This document shows positions 28,024 to 35,729 of a DNA stretch of 45,585 nucleotides, piece after piece. Position numbers and translations under genes: made by a program. The stretch is from NCBI GenBank assembly GCA_035653595.1, contig DASRBO010000174.1:1-45585 (forward strand), written 5' to 3'. This DNA comes from DASRBO01 sp035653595. Lineage in GTDB: Bacteria > Actinomycetota > Acidimicrobiia > Acidimicrobiales > JAJPHE01. Every line of letters starts with the position of its first letter. The stretch's first letter is position 1. The notes beneath the pieces are model-generated. The model had not been told where the DNA came from. It was given only the letters and a program-made list of their open reading frames with translations, and did not search any database.

Positions 28024-30107
28024 GCCCCCGCCGGCCGTCGGATCGAGGGCGTCCCTCGCCCGACCCCGGCGCGCCTGGCGACGGGGCGGCGGTGGCCGCC
28101 CGGGCGGAGGAGCTGCGGCGGCTGATCGAGCACCACAACATCGCCTACCACCAGCTCGACGCCCCCGAGATCAGCGACGCCGACTACGACGCCCTGGTCA
28201 GCGAGCTGCGCCGGATCGAGGCCGACCACCCCGAGCTGGCCGACGCCCTGTCGCCGACGGCGACGGTGGGGGCCGCTCCTTCCGCCCTGTTCGCCCCGGT
28301 GCAGCACCGGGTGCCGATGATGTCGCTCGACAACGCCTTCTCCCTCGAGGAGCTGGAGGCGTGGGCCAAGCGCATGGAGCGTTTCGTGGACGGGGCCATC
28401 CGCTACGCCTGCGAGCTCAAGATCGACGGGGTGGCCATATCCCTCCTCTACGAGGGCGGCCGGCTGGTGCGGGGCGCCACCAGGGGCGATGGGCGGGTGG
28501 GCGAGGACGTCACCGCCAACCTGCGCACCATCGAGGTGATACCGGACCAGCTGGCGGTGGCCGACGCCCCGACGGTGGTGGAGGTGCGGGGGGAGGTGTA
28601 CATGCCTGCGGCGTCGTTCGAGGAGCTCAACCACCGCCAAGCCGAGGCCGGCCAGCGCCTCTTCGCCAACCCCCGCAACTCGGCCGCCGGCTCCCTGCGC
28701 CAGAAGGACGCCCGCATTACCGCCGAGCGGGATCTCGCCTTCTGGGCGTATGAGCTGGTGGGGGCGGCCGGCAGCCAGGGGCTGGGCTTCCGCCGGCACA
28801 GCGAGAGCTTCGACTACCTGCGCCGGGCCGGCCTTCCGGTGAACCCCCAGTTCCGGGTGGTCGACACCATCGCCGACGTGCACGGGTTCTGTCGCCACTG
28901 GGAGGAGCACCGCCACGACCTCGACTACGAGATCGACGGGGTGGTGGTGAAGGTGGAGGACCTGGCCCAGCGGGCGGAGATGGGCTCGACCTCCCACGCT
29001 CCCCGGTGGGCCATCGCCTACAAATTCCCGCCCGAGGAGCGCACCACCCTGCTCAGGGACATCATGGTCTCGATAGGCAAGACCGGGAAGGCGACGCCGT
29101 TCGCCGTGCTCGAGCCGGTCTTCGTGGGCGGGTCCACCGTGGGCCTGGCAACGCTGCACAACGAGGACCAGGTGCGCCTCAAGGACGTGCGGCCCGGCGA
29201 CACGGTGATCGTTCGCAAGGCCGGAGACGTCATCCCCGAGGTGGTGGGCCCGGTGGCGTCGCTGCGGCCGGCCGGCTCGAGGCCCTGGGAGTTCCCCGAC
29301 ACCTGCCCGGTGTGCGGCGGCCCGCTCGTCCGGCTCGAGGGCGAGTCGGACACCTTCTGCACCAACCTCGACTGCCCGGGCCAGCGGGTGCAGCGCATCA
29401 TCCACTTCGCCTCCCGCGGCTCCATGGACATCGAGGGGCTGGGCGAGCAGAGGGTCATGCAGCTGGTGTCTGCCGGCCTGGTGGGCGACGCCGCCGACAT
29501 CTACTCCCTGACCGAGACCGATCTGCTCGGTCTCGAGGGCTATGCCGCCCTTTCGGTGTCCAACCTGCTGCGCGCCATCGAGGAGTCCAAGTCCCGACCG
29601 CTGGCCAACCTGCTGGTCGCCCTCAGCATCCGCCACGTCGGGGGCGCCGGGGCGGCGGCCCTGGCCCGGTCGCTCGGCACGCTCGACGCCATCATGGCCG
29701 CCACCCCCGAGGAGCTGGCGGCGGTGGAGGGGGTGGGCCCGACCATCGCCGCCAGCGTGCATGAGTTCTTCGCCTCCGACCACAACCGGACGGTCATCGA
29801 GAAGCTGCGCCGGGCCGGGGTCAACTTCAAGGGGCCCGAGGAGGAGCGCCTGCCTCAGGTGCTGGCGGGCAAGAGCGTGGTGGTGACCGGCACCCTGGGC
29901 GGCTGGACCCGCGAGGAGGCCGAGGCGGCCATCACCGCCCGGGGCGGACGCTCGCCCGGCAGCGTGTCGAGGAGCACCACGGCGGTGGTGGTGGGTGAGT
30001 CGCCGGGCACGGCCAAGCTGACCAAGGCCGACGAGCTGGGAGTGCCCACCCTCGACGAGGCCGGTTTCGCCCAGCTGCTGGAGACCGGGGAACTGCCCCT
30101 CCGCTAA
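28020..30107 (+). CDS. ligA: NAD-dependent DNA ligase
   Basis: Seals nicks in duplex DNA, essential for replication and repair. The 695-aa product contains all domains in order: Ia (IAYHQLDAPEISDADYDAL), adenylation domain with Lys134 in CELKIDGVA, OB fold, a C4 zinc finger (CPVCGG then CTNLDCPG), helix-hairpin-helix repeats, and a C-terminal BRCT domain (GKSVVVTGTLGGWTREEAE). The start overlaps the mnmA stop as ATGA. An extra disordered N-terminus of about 25 residues is present. Its stop codon lies within a strong hairpin (30095-30121). Confidence 0.98.
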   Translation: MSPRRPSDRGRPSPDPGAPGDGAAVAARAEELRRLIEHHNIAYHQLDAPEISDADYDALVSELRRIEADHPELADALSPTATVGAAPSALFAPVQHRVPMMSLDNAFSLEELEAWAKRMERFVDGAIRYACELKIDGVAISLLYEGGRLVRGATRGDGRVGEDVTANLRTIEVIPDQLAVADAPTVVEVRGEVYMPAASFEELNHRQAEAGQRLFANPRNSAAGSLRQKDARITAERDLAFWAYELVGAAGSQGLGFRRHSESFDYLRRAGLPVNPQFRVVDTIADVHGFCRHWEEHRHDLDYEIDGVVVKVEDLAQRAEMGSTSHAPRWAIAYKFPPEERTTLLRDIMVSIGKTGKATPFAVLEPVFVGGSTVGLATLHNEDQVRLKDVRPGDTVIVRKAGDVIPEVVGPVASLRPAGSRPWEFPDTCPVCGGPLVRLEGESDTFCTNLDCPGQRVQRIIHFASRGSMDIEGLGEQRVMQLVSAGLVGDAADIYSLTETDLLGLEGYAALSVSNLLRAIEESKSRPLANLLVALSIRHVGGAGAAALARSLGTLDAIMAATPEELAAVEGVGPTIAASVHEFFASDHNRTVIEKLRRAGVNFKGPEEERLPQVLAGKSVVVTGTLGGWTREEAEAAITARGGRSPGSVSRSTTAVVVGESPGTAKLTKADELGVPTLDEAGFAQLLETGELPLR

Positions 30108-30121
30108 CCGGGCGGAGGGGC
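30095..30121 (+). terminator. Hairpin terminator at the ligA stop
   Basis: GCCCCTCCGC and GCGGAGGGGC form a perfect 10-bp stem with a 7-nt loop that includes the ligA stop codon. It is followed by a short T-containing run rather than a true T-tract. It lies 5 bp before the kinase -10 box, so it probably separates the two transcription units. Confidence 0.6.
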
Positions 30122-30125
30122 CAGG

Positions 30126-30131
30126 TAGCCT
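30126..30131 (+). promoter_or_regulatory. -10 box (TAGCCT) for the PASTA kinase gene
   Basis: TAGCCT fits TANNNT and ends 10 nt before the ATG at 30142, without a ribosome binding site between, consistent with a leaderless or nearly leaderless transcript. Confidence 0.5.
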
Positions 30132-30141
30132 CGTTTGGTCG

Positions 30142-32076
30142 ATGCAACGCGTCGCTGACCTGGTCGGCCGGGCGCTCGGAGGCCGCTACCACCTGGTGGC
30201 GCCGCTCGGGGCCGGTGCCTCAGCCGTCGTCTACCTCGCCGAGGACGAGGCCCTCGGCCGGCGTGTCGCGGTGAAGGTGCTGCACTCGGTGCTGGCCTCG
30301 GACGCCGCCTTCCTGCGCCGGTTCCGGGCCGAGGCCCGGGCGGTGGCCCGGTTGCGCCATCCCCACATCGTCACCGTCTTCGACTGGGGCGAGGCCGACG
30401 ACCACGTCTACCTGGTGCTCGAGCACATGGCCGGGGGCAGCCTGCGCTCGCTGCTCGACGCCGGCCACCGGCTCAGCCCGGAGCAGGCCGCCGCCGTCGG
30501 CCTTGCCACCGCCCGGGGCCTGGAGCACGCCCACCGGCGGGGCCTGGTCCACCGCGACATCAAGCCCGCCAACCTGCTCTTCGACGAGGAGGGGCGCCTG
30601 GCCATCGCCGACTTCGGGGTGGCCCGGGCCATGGCCGACGCCACCTGGACCGAGCCCGCCGGCGCCATGATGGGCACCGTCCGCTACTCCTCGCCCGAGC
30701 AGGCGGCCGGGGCGGCGGCCGAGGGCCCGTCCGACGTGTACTCGCTGGCCCTGGTGCTGGTGGAGGCGGTCACCGGAGAGGTGCCCTTCTCCGCCGACAC
30801 CACCGTCGCCACCCTGATGGCCCGCCAGGGCAAGCGCTTCGAGGCCGGGGCGGCCCTCGGCCCCCTGGGCCCGGTGCTGGAGGCGGCCACCGCCCCCGAG
30901 CCGGCCGAGCGACCGGACTCCACCGCCCTGGTCAGGTTGCTCGAGGCCCTGCAGGACATGCCCCCGCCGGCGCCGCTGCCCCTCGCCCCCCCGCCGCCCA
31001 TGCCGGGCGACGCTGGCGGCCGCCCCGGTCCCGGTCTCGAGAACCCGTGGCCGGTGAGGGGCAGCGCCGGCGCCCCCGCCCGGTCCGACGAGCCGACCCG
31101 GCTGGGCTGGCGGGGCGACCCGACCGTGGCCATCCCCGTCCCCCCGCCGGGCGAGGGGGCGGGCCCCGACGTGGCGCCGGGCCGGAGCCGGGGGCGGCGC
31201 CGGATGCTGGGCGCCCTGGCCGTGGTGGCCGCCATCGCCGTGGTGGCTGCGGGGGTGTGGGTGCTGCTCTTCCGCGTCCGCCTGTTCACCCCGTCGGAGC
31301 CGGTGCCGGCGTTGCGGGGCCTGTCGCTGCCCCAGGCCGAGGCCCGCCTGACGGCGGTGAAGCTGCACTACCTGGTCGGTCCCGCCCGCTACGACGACGC
31401 CGTCCCGTCGGGCGAGGTCGCCGCCCAGGCCCCGGCCAGCGGCGGCATCAAGCAGGGCGGCACCGTCACGCTCTACCCGTCGCGCGGCGCCGCCCCCCGG
31501 GCGGTGCCCGACCTGACCGGTCTGGACGAGGAGACCGCCGTGCAGCGCCTGACCGCCGCCGGCTTCTCGCCCCAGGTCACCCACAGCTACAACGAGACGG
31601 TCCCGGCGGGCACGGTGGTGAGCTGGAGCCCCAGCCAGGGGCCCCAGCCCAAGGGGAGCCAGGTGACCCTGGTGGTGTCGTCGGGGCCGGCGCCGCGGAC
31701 CATTCCGGACTTCTCCGGCCAGACCTACGACCAGGCGGCGTCCCAGCTGCAGTCGCTCGGCCTGGTGCCGGTGCGCGCTGACGTGTACTCGTCCACCGTC
31801 GCCCAGGGCCAAGTCGTCTCCACCGACCCGCCGGCGGGGGCCTCGGCGCCCAAAGGCGCCAACGTCACCGTTTCGATCTCCAAGGGACCCCAGATGGTGA
31901 AGGTGCCCGACGTGACCAACGAGACCGTGTCCCAGGCGACCTCCGACCTCGAGGCCGCCGGTCTCAACGTGGACAACGTCTACGGGCCGCCCAACCACCG
32001 GGTGTTCCTCACCGACCCCGGCGCCGGCAGCACGGTGGCGGCGGGCACGGCGGTGACCCTCTACACCAAGCCCTGA
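30142..32076 (+). CDS. pknB: PASTA-domain Ser/Thr protein kinase
   Basis: A 644-aa membrane kinase sensing the cell wall. The N-terminal kinase domain has the glycine loop LGAGASAVVYLAED, VAVKVL, the catalytic loop HRDIKPANLL with D139, DFGVA and the activation segment GTVRYSSPEQ. A Pro-rich linker follows, then one transmembrane helix (MLGALAVVAAIAVVAAGVWV). Four extracellular PASTA repeats follow (VPALRGLSLPQAEARL, VPDLTGLDEETAVQRL, IPDFSGQTYDQAASQL, VPDVTNETVSQATSDL). These bind muropeptides or lipid II in relatives. Unlike typical pknB loci, no penicillin-binding protein, FtsW or phosphatase gene is adjacent. Confidence 0.95.
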   Translation: MQRVADLVGRALGGRYHLVAPLGAGASAVVYLAEDEALGRRVAVKVLHSVLASDAAFLRRFRAEARAVARLRHPHIVTVFDWGEADDHVYLVLEHMAGGSLRSLLDAGHRLSPEQAAAVGLATARGLEHAHRRGLVHRDIKPANLLFDEEGRLAIADFGVARAMADATWTEPAGAMMGTVRYSSPEQAAGAAAEGPSDVYSLALVLVEAVTGEVPFSADTTVATLMARQGKRFEAGAALGPLGPVLEAATAPEPAERPDSTALVRLLEALQDMPPPAPLPLAPPPPMPGDAGGRPGPGLENPWPVRGSAGAPARSDEPTRLGWRGDPTVAIPVPPPGEGAGPDVAPGRSRGRRRMLGALAVVAAIAVVAAGVWVLLFRVRLFTPSEPVPALRGLSLPQAEARLTAVKLHYLVGPARYDDAVPSGEVAAQAPASGGIKQGGTVTLYPSRGAAPRAVPDLTGLDEETAVQRLTAAGFSPQVTHSYNETVPAGTVVSWSPSQGPQPKGSQVTLVVSSGPAPRTIPDFSGQTYDQAASQLQSLGLVPVRADVYSSTVAQGQVVSTDPPAGASAPKGANVTVSISKGPQMVKVPDVTNETVSQATSDLEAAGLNVDNVYGPPNHRVFLTDPGAGSTVAAGTAVTLYTKP

Positions 32077-32133
32077 CCGCCCGTCGCGCTTCCCCAGCGC
32101 GGCGCCCGCGCTCTTCCGGCGCTGCTGTCCGGG

Positions 32134-32153
32134 CGGCGCCGTTAACGGCGCCG
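32134..32153. terminator. 20-bp perfect palindrome, possible kinase-gene terminator
   Basis: CGGCGCC-GTTAAC-GGCGCCG is perfectly self-complementary and can fold as a 7-bp GC stem with a 6-nt loop, about 60 bp after the kinase stop. TTCAATT follows. It could equally be a protein-binding site. Confidence 0.4.
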
Positions 32154-32158
32154 TTCAA

Positions 32159-32174
32159 TTGACCGCGCGGTCAA
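32159..32174. promoter_or_regulatory. 16-bp perfect palindrome, putative TetR-type operator
   Basis: TTGACCGC-GCGGTCAA lies 44 bp before the start of the dehydrogenase gene at 32218. Its length and symmetry, and the TTGACCG..CGGTCAA form, suit a TetR-family dimer. No regulator gene is in the window to match it. Confidence 0.55.
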
Positions 32175-32217
32175 GAGGCTGACAACCTGCACCCGGCTCA
32201 TCGAAAGGACTTGGGAA

Positions 32218-33096
32218 ATGGGTGCACTGGACGGAAGGGTCGCCATCATCACAGGGGCCGGCCGGGGGATCGGCCGCGAGCATGCCCTGCTCTTCGCCAG
32301 CGAGGGCGCCAAGGTGGTCGTCAACGACCTCGGGGGGGCCATCGACGGGTCGGGCGACGACCGCACCCCGGCCCAGCAGGTGGTGGACGAGATCAAGGCC
32401 ATGGGCGGCGAGGCCATCGCCAACGCCGACAACGTGGCCGACTGGGAGGGCGGCCAGCGCCTCATCAATTCGGCCATCGAGGCCTTCGGGGACCTGCACG
32501 TCCTCGTGAACAACGCCGGCATCTTGCGGGACCGGGTCCTGGTCAACATGACCGAGGAGGAGTGGGACGCCGTCATCCACGTCCACCTGAAGGGCCACTT
32601 CGTGCCCACCCGCTGGGCCGCCGCCTACTGGCGGGAGCAGTCCAAGGCCGGCAAGGAGGTCAAGGCGGCGGTGGTCAACACCTCGTCGACCTCGGGCCTG
32701 CTGGGGAACCCGGGCCAGGCCAACTACGGGGCGGCCAAGGCCGGCATCGCCTCCTTCACCGTCATCATCGCCCAGGAGCTGTCCCGCTACGGGGTCAGGG
32801 CGAACGCCATCGCCCCGGCTGCCCGCACCCGCATGACCGAGGCCACCCCCGGCCTGGGCGACATCGTCAAGGCGCCGTCGGACCCCGGCAAGTTCGACAT
32901 CTGGGACCCGGCCAACATCTCCCCCCTGGTGGCCTACCTGAGCACCGAGTCCTGCCCCGCCACCGGCAAGGTCTTCTTCGTCCAGGGCGGCCGGGTCGCC
33001 CTCATGCAGGGCTGGTCCATGTCCGACACCGTCGAGCGGGACGAGCGCTGGACCATCGCCGAGCTGGAGTCGGCCCTCAAGTCGGCCGTCAGCTGA
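32218..33096 (+). CDS. Short-chain dehydrogenase/reductase (3-oxoacyl/3-hydroxyacyl type)
   Basis: A 292-aa NAD(P)-dependent oxidoreductase. It has the cofactor motif TGAGRGIG, a VVVNDLGGAIDG strand (the Asp suggests NAD preference), NNAG, and the catalytic Tyr-Lys in NYGAAKAG. The long inserts and the NDLGG motif resemble the SDR half of HSD17B4-like and steroid/acyl-CoA dehydrogenases rather than FabG. A GGACTTGGGA purine-rich stretch precedes the ATG. The upstream palindromes suggest control by a repressor. The substrate is unknown, but a fatty-acyl or steroid CoA would fit. Confidence 0.92.
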   Translation: MGALDGRVAIITGAGRGIGREHALLFASEGAKVVVNDLGGAIDGSGDDRTPAQQVVDEIKAMGGEAIANADNVADWEGGQRLINSAIEAFGDLHVLVNNAGILRDRVLVNMTEEEWDAVIHVHLKGHFVPTRWAAAYWREQSKAGKEVKAAVVNTSSTSGLLGNPGQANYGAAKAGIASFTVIIAQELSRYGVRANAIAPAARTRMTEATPGLGDIVKAPSDPGKFDIWDPANISPLVAYLSTESCPATGKVFFVQGGRVALMQGWSMSDTVERDERWTIAELESALKSAVS

Positions 33097-33137
33097 GGCG
33101 GAGGGCCACCGGCAGCGGTCGCCCCCGCCAGTCCTGA

Positions 33138-33156
33138 CCACCGCCGACGGCGGTGG
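33138..33156 (+). terminator. Hairpin downstream of the dehydrogenase gene
   Basis: CCACCGCCG-A-CGGCGGTGG is a 9-base inverted repeat 40 bp after the stop at 33096. There is no T-tract. TTGACC and TTTGACT repeats follow. Confidence 0.4.
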
Positions 33157-33267
33157 GAGGTTGACCCCCTAGTCAGGTTTGACTATCACAAATTGGTACT
33201 CCCAACCGGGCGTAGCAGCGCGTAATATCCATTTCGCAGGGTCCAAGGGGGTGGCGTTGCTGAGGCA

Positions 33268-34953
33268 GTGTTCCCCAGCCGCTGCCGGTGCCGCCGCCCC
33301 CTTGGACCCTGCTTTCGCGTCCGGGGGCCGACCCGGGCGCGGGCGCCCCCACCCCAGCCGTTCCTAGAGCCAGAGCCGTTCATAGAGCCCGAGCCGTTCA
33401 CCGTGCCAGAGCCCTTGTCCGCCGACCCCGTCCCGACCAGCAGGGAGCCCCGCGACAGCTTCACCATCGGCGCCTCGGGCGGCGACGAGGTGGTGGTGCC
33501 CTGGCCGGTGGTGGCCCGCCTGCGGCGGCGGGTGCGCCGGGCCATGTCCGGCCAGACCGAGCGGGCCGGCCACCGCTGGTGGGTGCTGTGGACGGTGCTG
33601 GCAGGGCTCTTCTCGGTCAACGTCACCTTCACCATCTTCGCCGTCGCCCTCAACGACGTGGGCCGGGCCCTGCACACCTCCCTGGCCGACGTCACCTGGG
33701 TGATCACCGCCCCCCTCCTCAGCTTCGGCATCGCCGCCCCGGTGATGGGGAAGGTGGGCGACACCTGGGGTCACCGCCGCCTATACCTGGCCGGCACCTC
33801 GGCCGCCGTGGTCTTCGCCCTGCTCACCGCGGTCGCTCCCAACGTGGGCAGCCTGATCGCGGTGAGGGCGCTGTCGGGCATCGACGGGGCGGCCGCCGGG
33901 GCGGCGTCGATGGCGCTGATATTCCGGGTCTTCTCGGAGGAGGACCGGGTCAAGGCCATGGGCTGGTGGTCGCTGGTGGGCGCCGGGGGCCCGGTGATCG
34001 GCGTGGTGGTCGGCGGCGTGCTCATCCAGACCTTCGGATGGCGGGCGCTGTTCGTGGCCCAGGCCCCGATCACCTTCGCCGCCCTTCTGGCCGCCGCCGC
34101 CGTGCTGCCGGAGACCGAGCGGGAGGCCGACCGGCGCCCCTTCGACTGGCAGGGGGCGGCCACCCTTACCGTGGCGGTGACGGCCTTCTTGTTCGGGCTC
34201 AACCGGGGCCCGGTGCTGGGCTGGGCCTCGCCGGCGGTGGTGGCCAGCGGCGTGATCTTCCCGGTCATGGCGGCCGCCTTCGTCGCCGCCGAGCGACGGG
34301 CCGCCGCCCCGCTGGTTCCGCTGTCGTTCCTGCGCCGGCGGAACTTCGCCATGCCCATCGCCAACCAGTTCTTCTCCAACTTCGCCTACATGGGCGGCTT
34401 CATCCTCGCCCCCGTGCTGCTGGAGCGGGTGTTCCACTTCAGCGACGCCCATGCCGGGGTGACCGTCATCGCCCGCCCCCTGGCCTTCTCCGTCACCGCC
34501 CCGGTGGCGGGCTACCTGGCCGGCCGCATCGGGGACCGGGTGTCGGTGGTGGCCGGCTCGCTGGTCCTGGGGGCATCGATGCTCCTCTTCGCCGCCGTGG
34601 GGGTGGGCTCCTCGACCCTGCTGGTCCTGGCCGCCCTGGCCCTTTCCGGGGTGGGGTTGGGCATCTCCTCCCCGTCGGCGGCGGCGGCGGTGGCCAACTC
34701 GGTGGAGGAGGACAGCCTGGGGGTGGCCAGCGCCTCCCAGCAGCTCATGGCCCAGGTGGGGGTGGTCGCTGGCATCCAGGTGCTCCAGACCATCCAGACC
34801 TCCCGCCAGGGCGCCGGCCTGATCGGGTCGTTCCACGACGCCTACCTCGTCGGGGCGCTGGGGTGCCTGCTGGCCGCCGCCTGCGCCGCCGGCATGCTCG
34901 GCCGGCTGGCGTCGGCCCGCCCGCCGGCAGCGGCCGGCGCCCCTTCCCACTGA
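33268..34953 (+). CDS. MFS transporter, DHA2-type drug exporter
   Basis: A proton-driven multidrug efflux-like permease with about 14 hydrophobic segments; the first is at VLWTVLAGLFSVNVTFTIFAV, and motif A appears as GKVGDTWGHRRLY. The transporter core clearly begins near the ATG at 33544. I used the GTG at 33268 because the stretch before the core keeps strong G/C third-position bias and encodes an EPEPF repeat; other possible starts are 33403 (GTG) and 33544. If the long form is right, it has a 92-residue, proline- and acid-rich cytoplasmic tail, unusual for the family. A TAATAT box lies at 33223. Confidence 0.85.
   Translation: MFPSRCRCRRPLGPCFRVRGPTRARAPPPQPFLEPEPFIEPEPFTVPEPLSADPVPTSREPRDSFTIGASGGDEVVVPWPVVARLRRRVRRAMSGQTERAGHRWWVLWTVLAGLFSVNVTFTIFAVALNDVGRALHTSLADVTWVITAPLLSFGIAAPVMGKVGDTWGHRRLYLAGTSAAVVFALLTAVAPNVGSLIAVRALSGIDGAAAGAASMALIFRVFSEEDRVKAMGWWSLVGAGGPVIGVVVGGVLIQTFGWRALFVAQAPITFAALLAAAAVLPETEREADRRPFDWQGAATLTVAVTAFLFGLNRGPVLGWASPAVVASGVIFPVMAAAFVAAERRAAAPLVPLSFLRRRNFAMPIANQFFSNFAYMGGFILAPVLLERVFHFSDAHAGVTVIARPLAFSVTAPVAGYLAGRIGDRVSVVAGSLVLGASMLLFAAVGVGSSTLLVLAALALSGVGLGISSPSAAAAVANSVEEDSLGVASASQQLMAQVGVVAGIQVLQTIQTSRQGAGLIGSFHDAYLVGALGCLLAAACAAGMLGRLASARPPAAAGAPSH
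33367..33414 (+). repeat. 18-bp tandem repeat encoding EPEPF units
   Basis: Two full copies (33367-33384 and 33385-33402) and a partial third (to 33414) share GAGCC.GAGCCGTTCA. In the transporter frame they encode EPEPFI, EPEPFT and VPEP. Confidence 0.7.
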
Positions 34954-34992
34954 CGGGCGCGCCGGGGCGCGGTCCGGCCCCTCGGCCTCATC

Positions 34993-34998
34993 TATCGT
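34993..34998 (+). promoter_or_regulatory. -10 box (TATCGT) for the ClpN-domain gene
   Basis: TATCGT fits TANNNT and ends 7 nt before the ATG at 35006 without a Shine-Dalgarno, implying a leaderless transcript. Confidence 0.5.
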
Positions 34999-35005
34999 CC
35001 CGCCG

Positions 35006-35644
35006 ATGGAGGACCGGCTGAGCGACGAGGCCCGGTCGGTCGTCACCATGGCCGAGGACGAGGCCCGCCGCACGGGCTCGGCGACGGTCGGCACGGAGCA
35101 CCTCCTGCTTGGCCTGCTGGGCGCCGGCGAGAACGCCGCCGCCCGCCTGCTCATGGCGGCGGGCGCAACCCTCGACGGGGGCCGCAGCAAGGTGGTCGAG
35201 CTGGTCGGCCGGCGCCCGGAGAAGCCGGCCGGGGCCCGCCTGGACATGACCGACCGGGCCCGGAGGACCCTCGAGCGGGCCGACCGGCTGTCGCTGCGCC
35301 GGCGGGCCGGGCACCTCGAGCCCGAGCACATCCTGGCCAGCCTGCTCGACGTGGAGGGCCGGGCCGGCCAGGTCCTGCGGGGCATGGGGGTGGACCTCGG
35401 CGTCCTGCGCCAGGCCAGCGCCGCCGCCATAGCGGGAGAGCCGGAGCCGGGTCCGACCGAGGCGGCCCCGCCACCCCCGCCGTCCTGCACCGGCTGCGGC
35501 GCCGACCTGGCCGGCGGTGTGCTGGCCTACCGGGTGATCCCCGTTCGGGGCGAGGACCTCCCCGAGCGCAACTTCGCCCTGGCCTACTGCTCGGCCTGCG
35601 GCACCCCGGTCGGCGCCACCGCCCTGCGCTCCGGCCCCGGTTGA
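35006..35644 (+). CDS. ClpN (Clp repeat) domain protein with C-terminal zinc ribbon
   Basis: A 212-aa protein carrying two Clp N-terminal repeats (DEARSVVTMAEDEARRTGSATVGTEHLLLGLL, then DRARRTLERADRLSLRRRAGHLEPEHILASLL). These normally sit in front of the ClpA/ClpC ATPase modules and bind substrates or adaptors. Here no AAA+ domain follows. Instead, after an Ala/Pro linker, there is a probable zinc ribbon with C161-x2-C164 and C195-x2-C198. It may act as an adaptor or competitor for ClpC, but that is inference. It stands alone between the transporter and a convergent secreted-protein gene. Confidence 0.85.
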   Translation: MEDRLSDEARSVVTMAEDEARRTGSATVGTEHLLLGLLGAGENAAARLLMAAGATLDGGRSKVVELVGRRPEKPAGARLDMTDRARRTLERADRLSLRRRAGHLEPEHILASLLDVEGRAGQVLRGMGVDLGVLRQASAAAIAGEPEPGPTEAAPPPPPSCTGCGADLAGGVLAYRVIPVRGEDLPERNFALAYCSACGTPVGATALRSGPG

Positions 35645-35677
35645 GGCCCGCCGCCCGCCCGCCGACGGGTTGACCCA

Positions 35678-35711
35678 GGAGCGGGGGCCGGCCGCCGCCA
35701 GCCCCCGCTCC
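35678..35711. terminator. Bidirectional hairpin terminator between convergent genes
   Basis: GGAGCGGGGGC and GCCCCCGCTCC form a perfect 11-bp stem with a 12-nt loop, midway between the stops of the ClpN-domain gene (35644) and the BNR-repeat gene (35730). Confidence 0.6.
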
Positions 35712-35729
35712 GGCCGTGCCGGTGCGGTA

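Noticed and set aside
33186..33764. Minus-strand 192-aa frame opposite the MFS gene start
   Set aside because: The translation is Arg/Thr/Pro-rich with Gly-Ser-Gly repeats that mirror the EPEPF repeat on the other strand, and there is no start signal.
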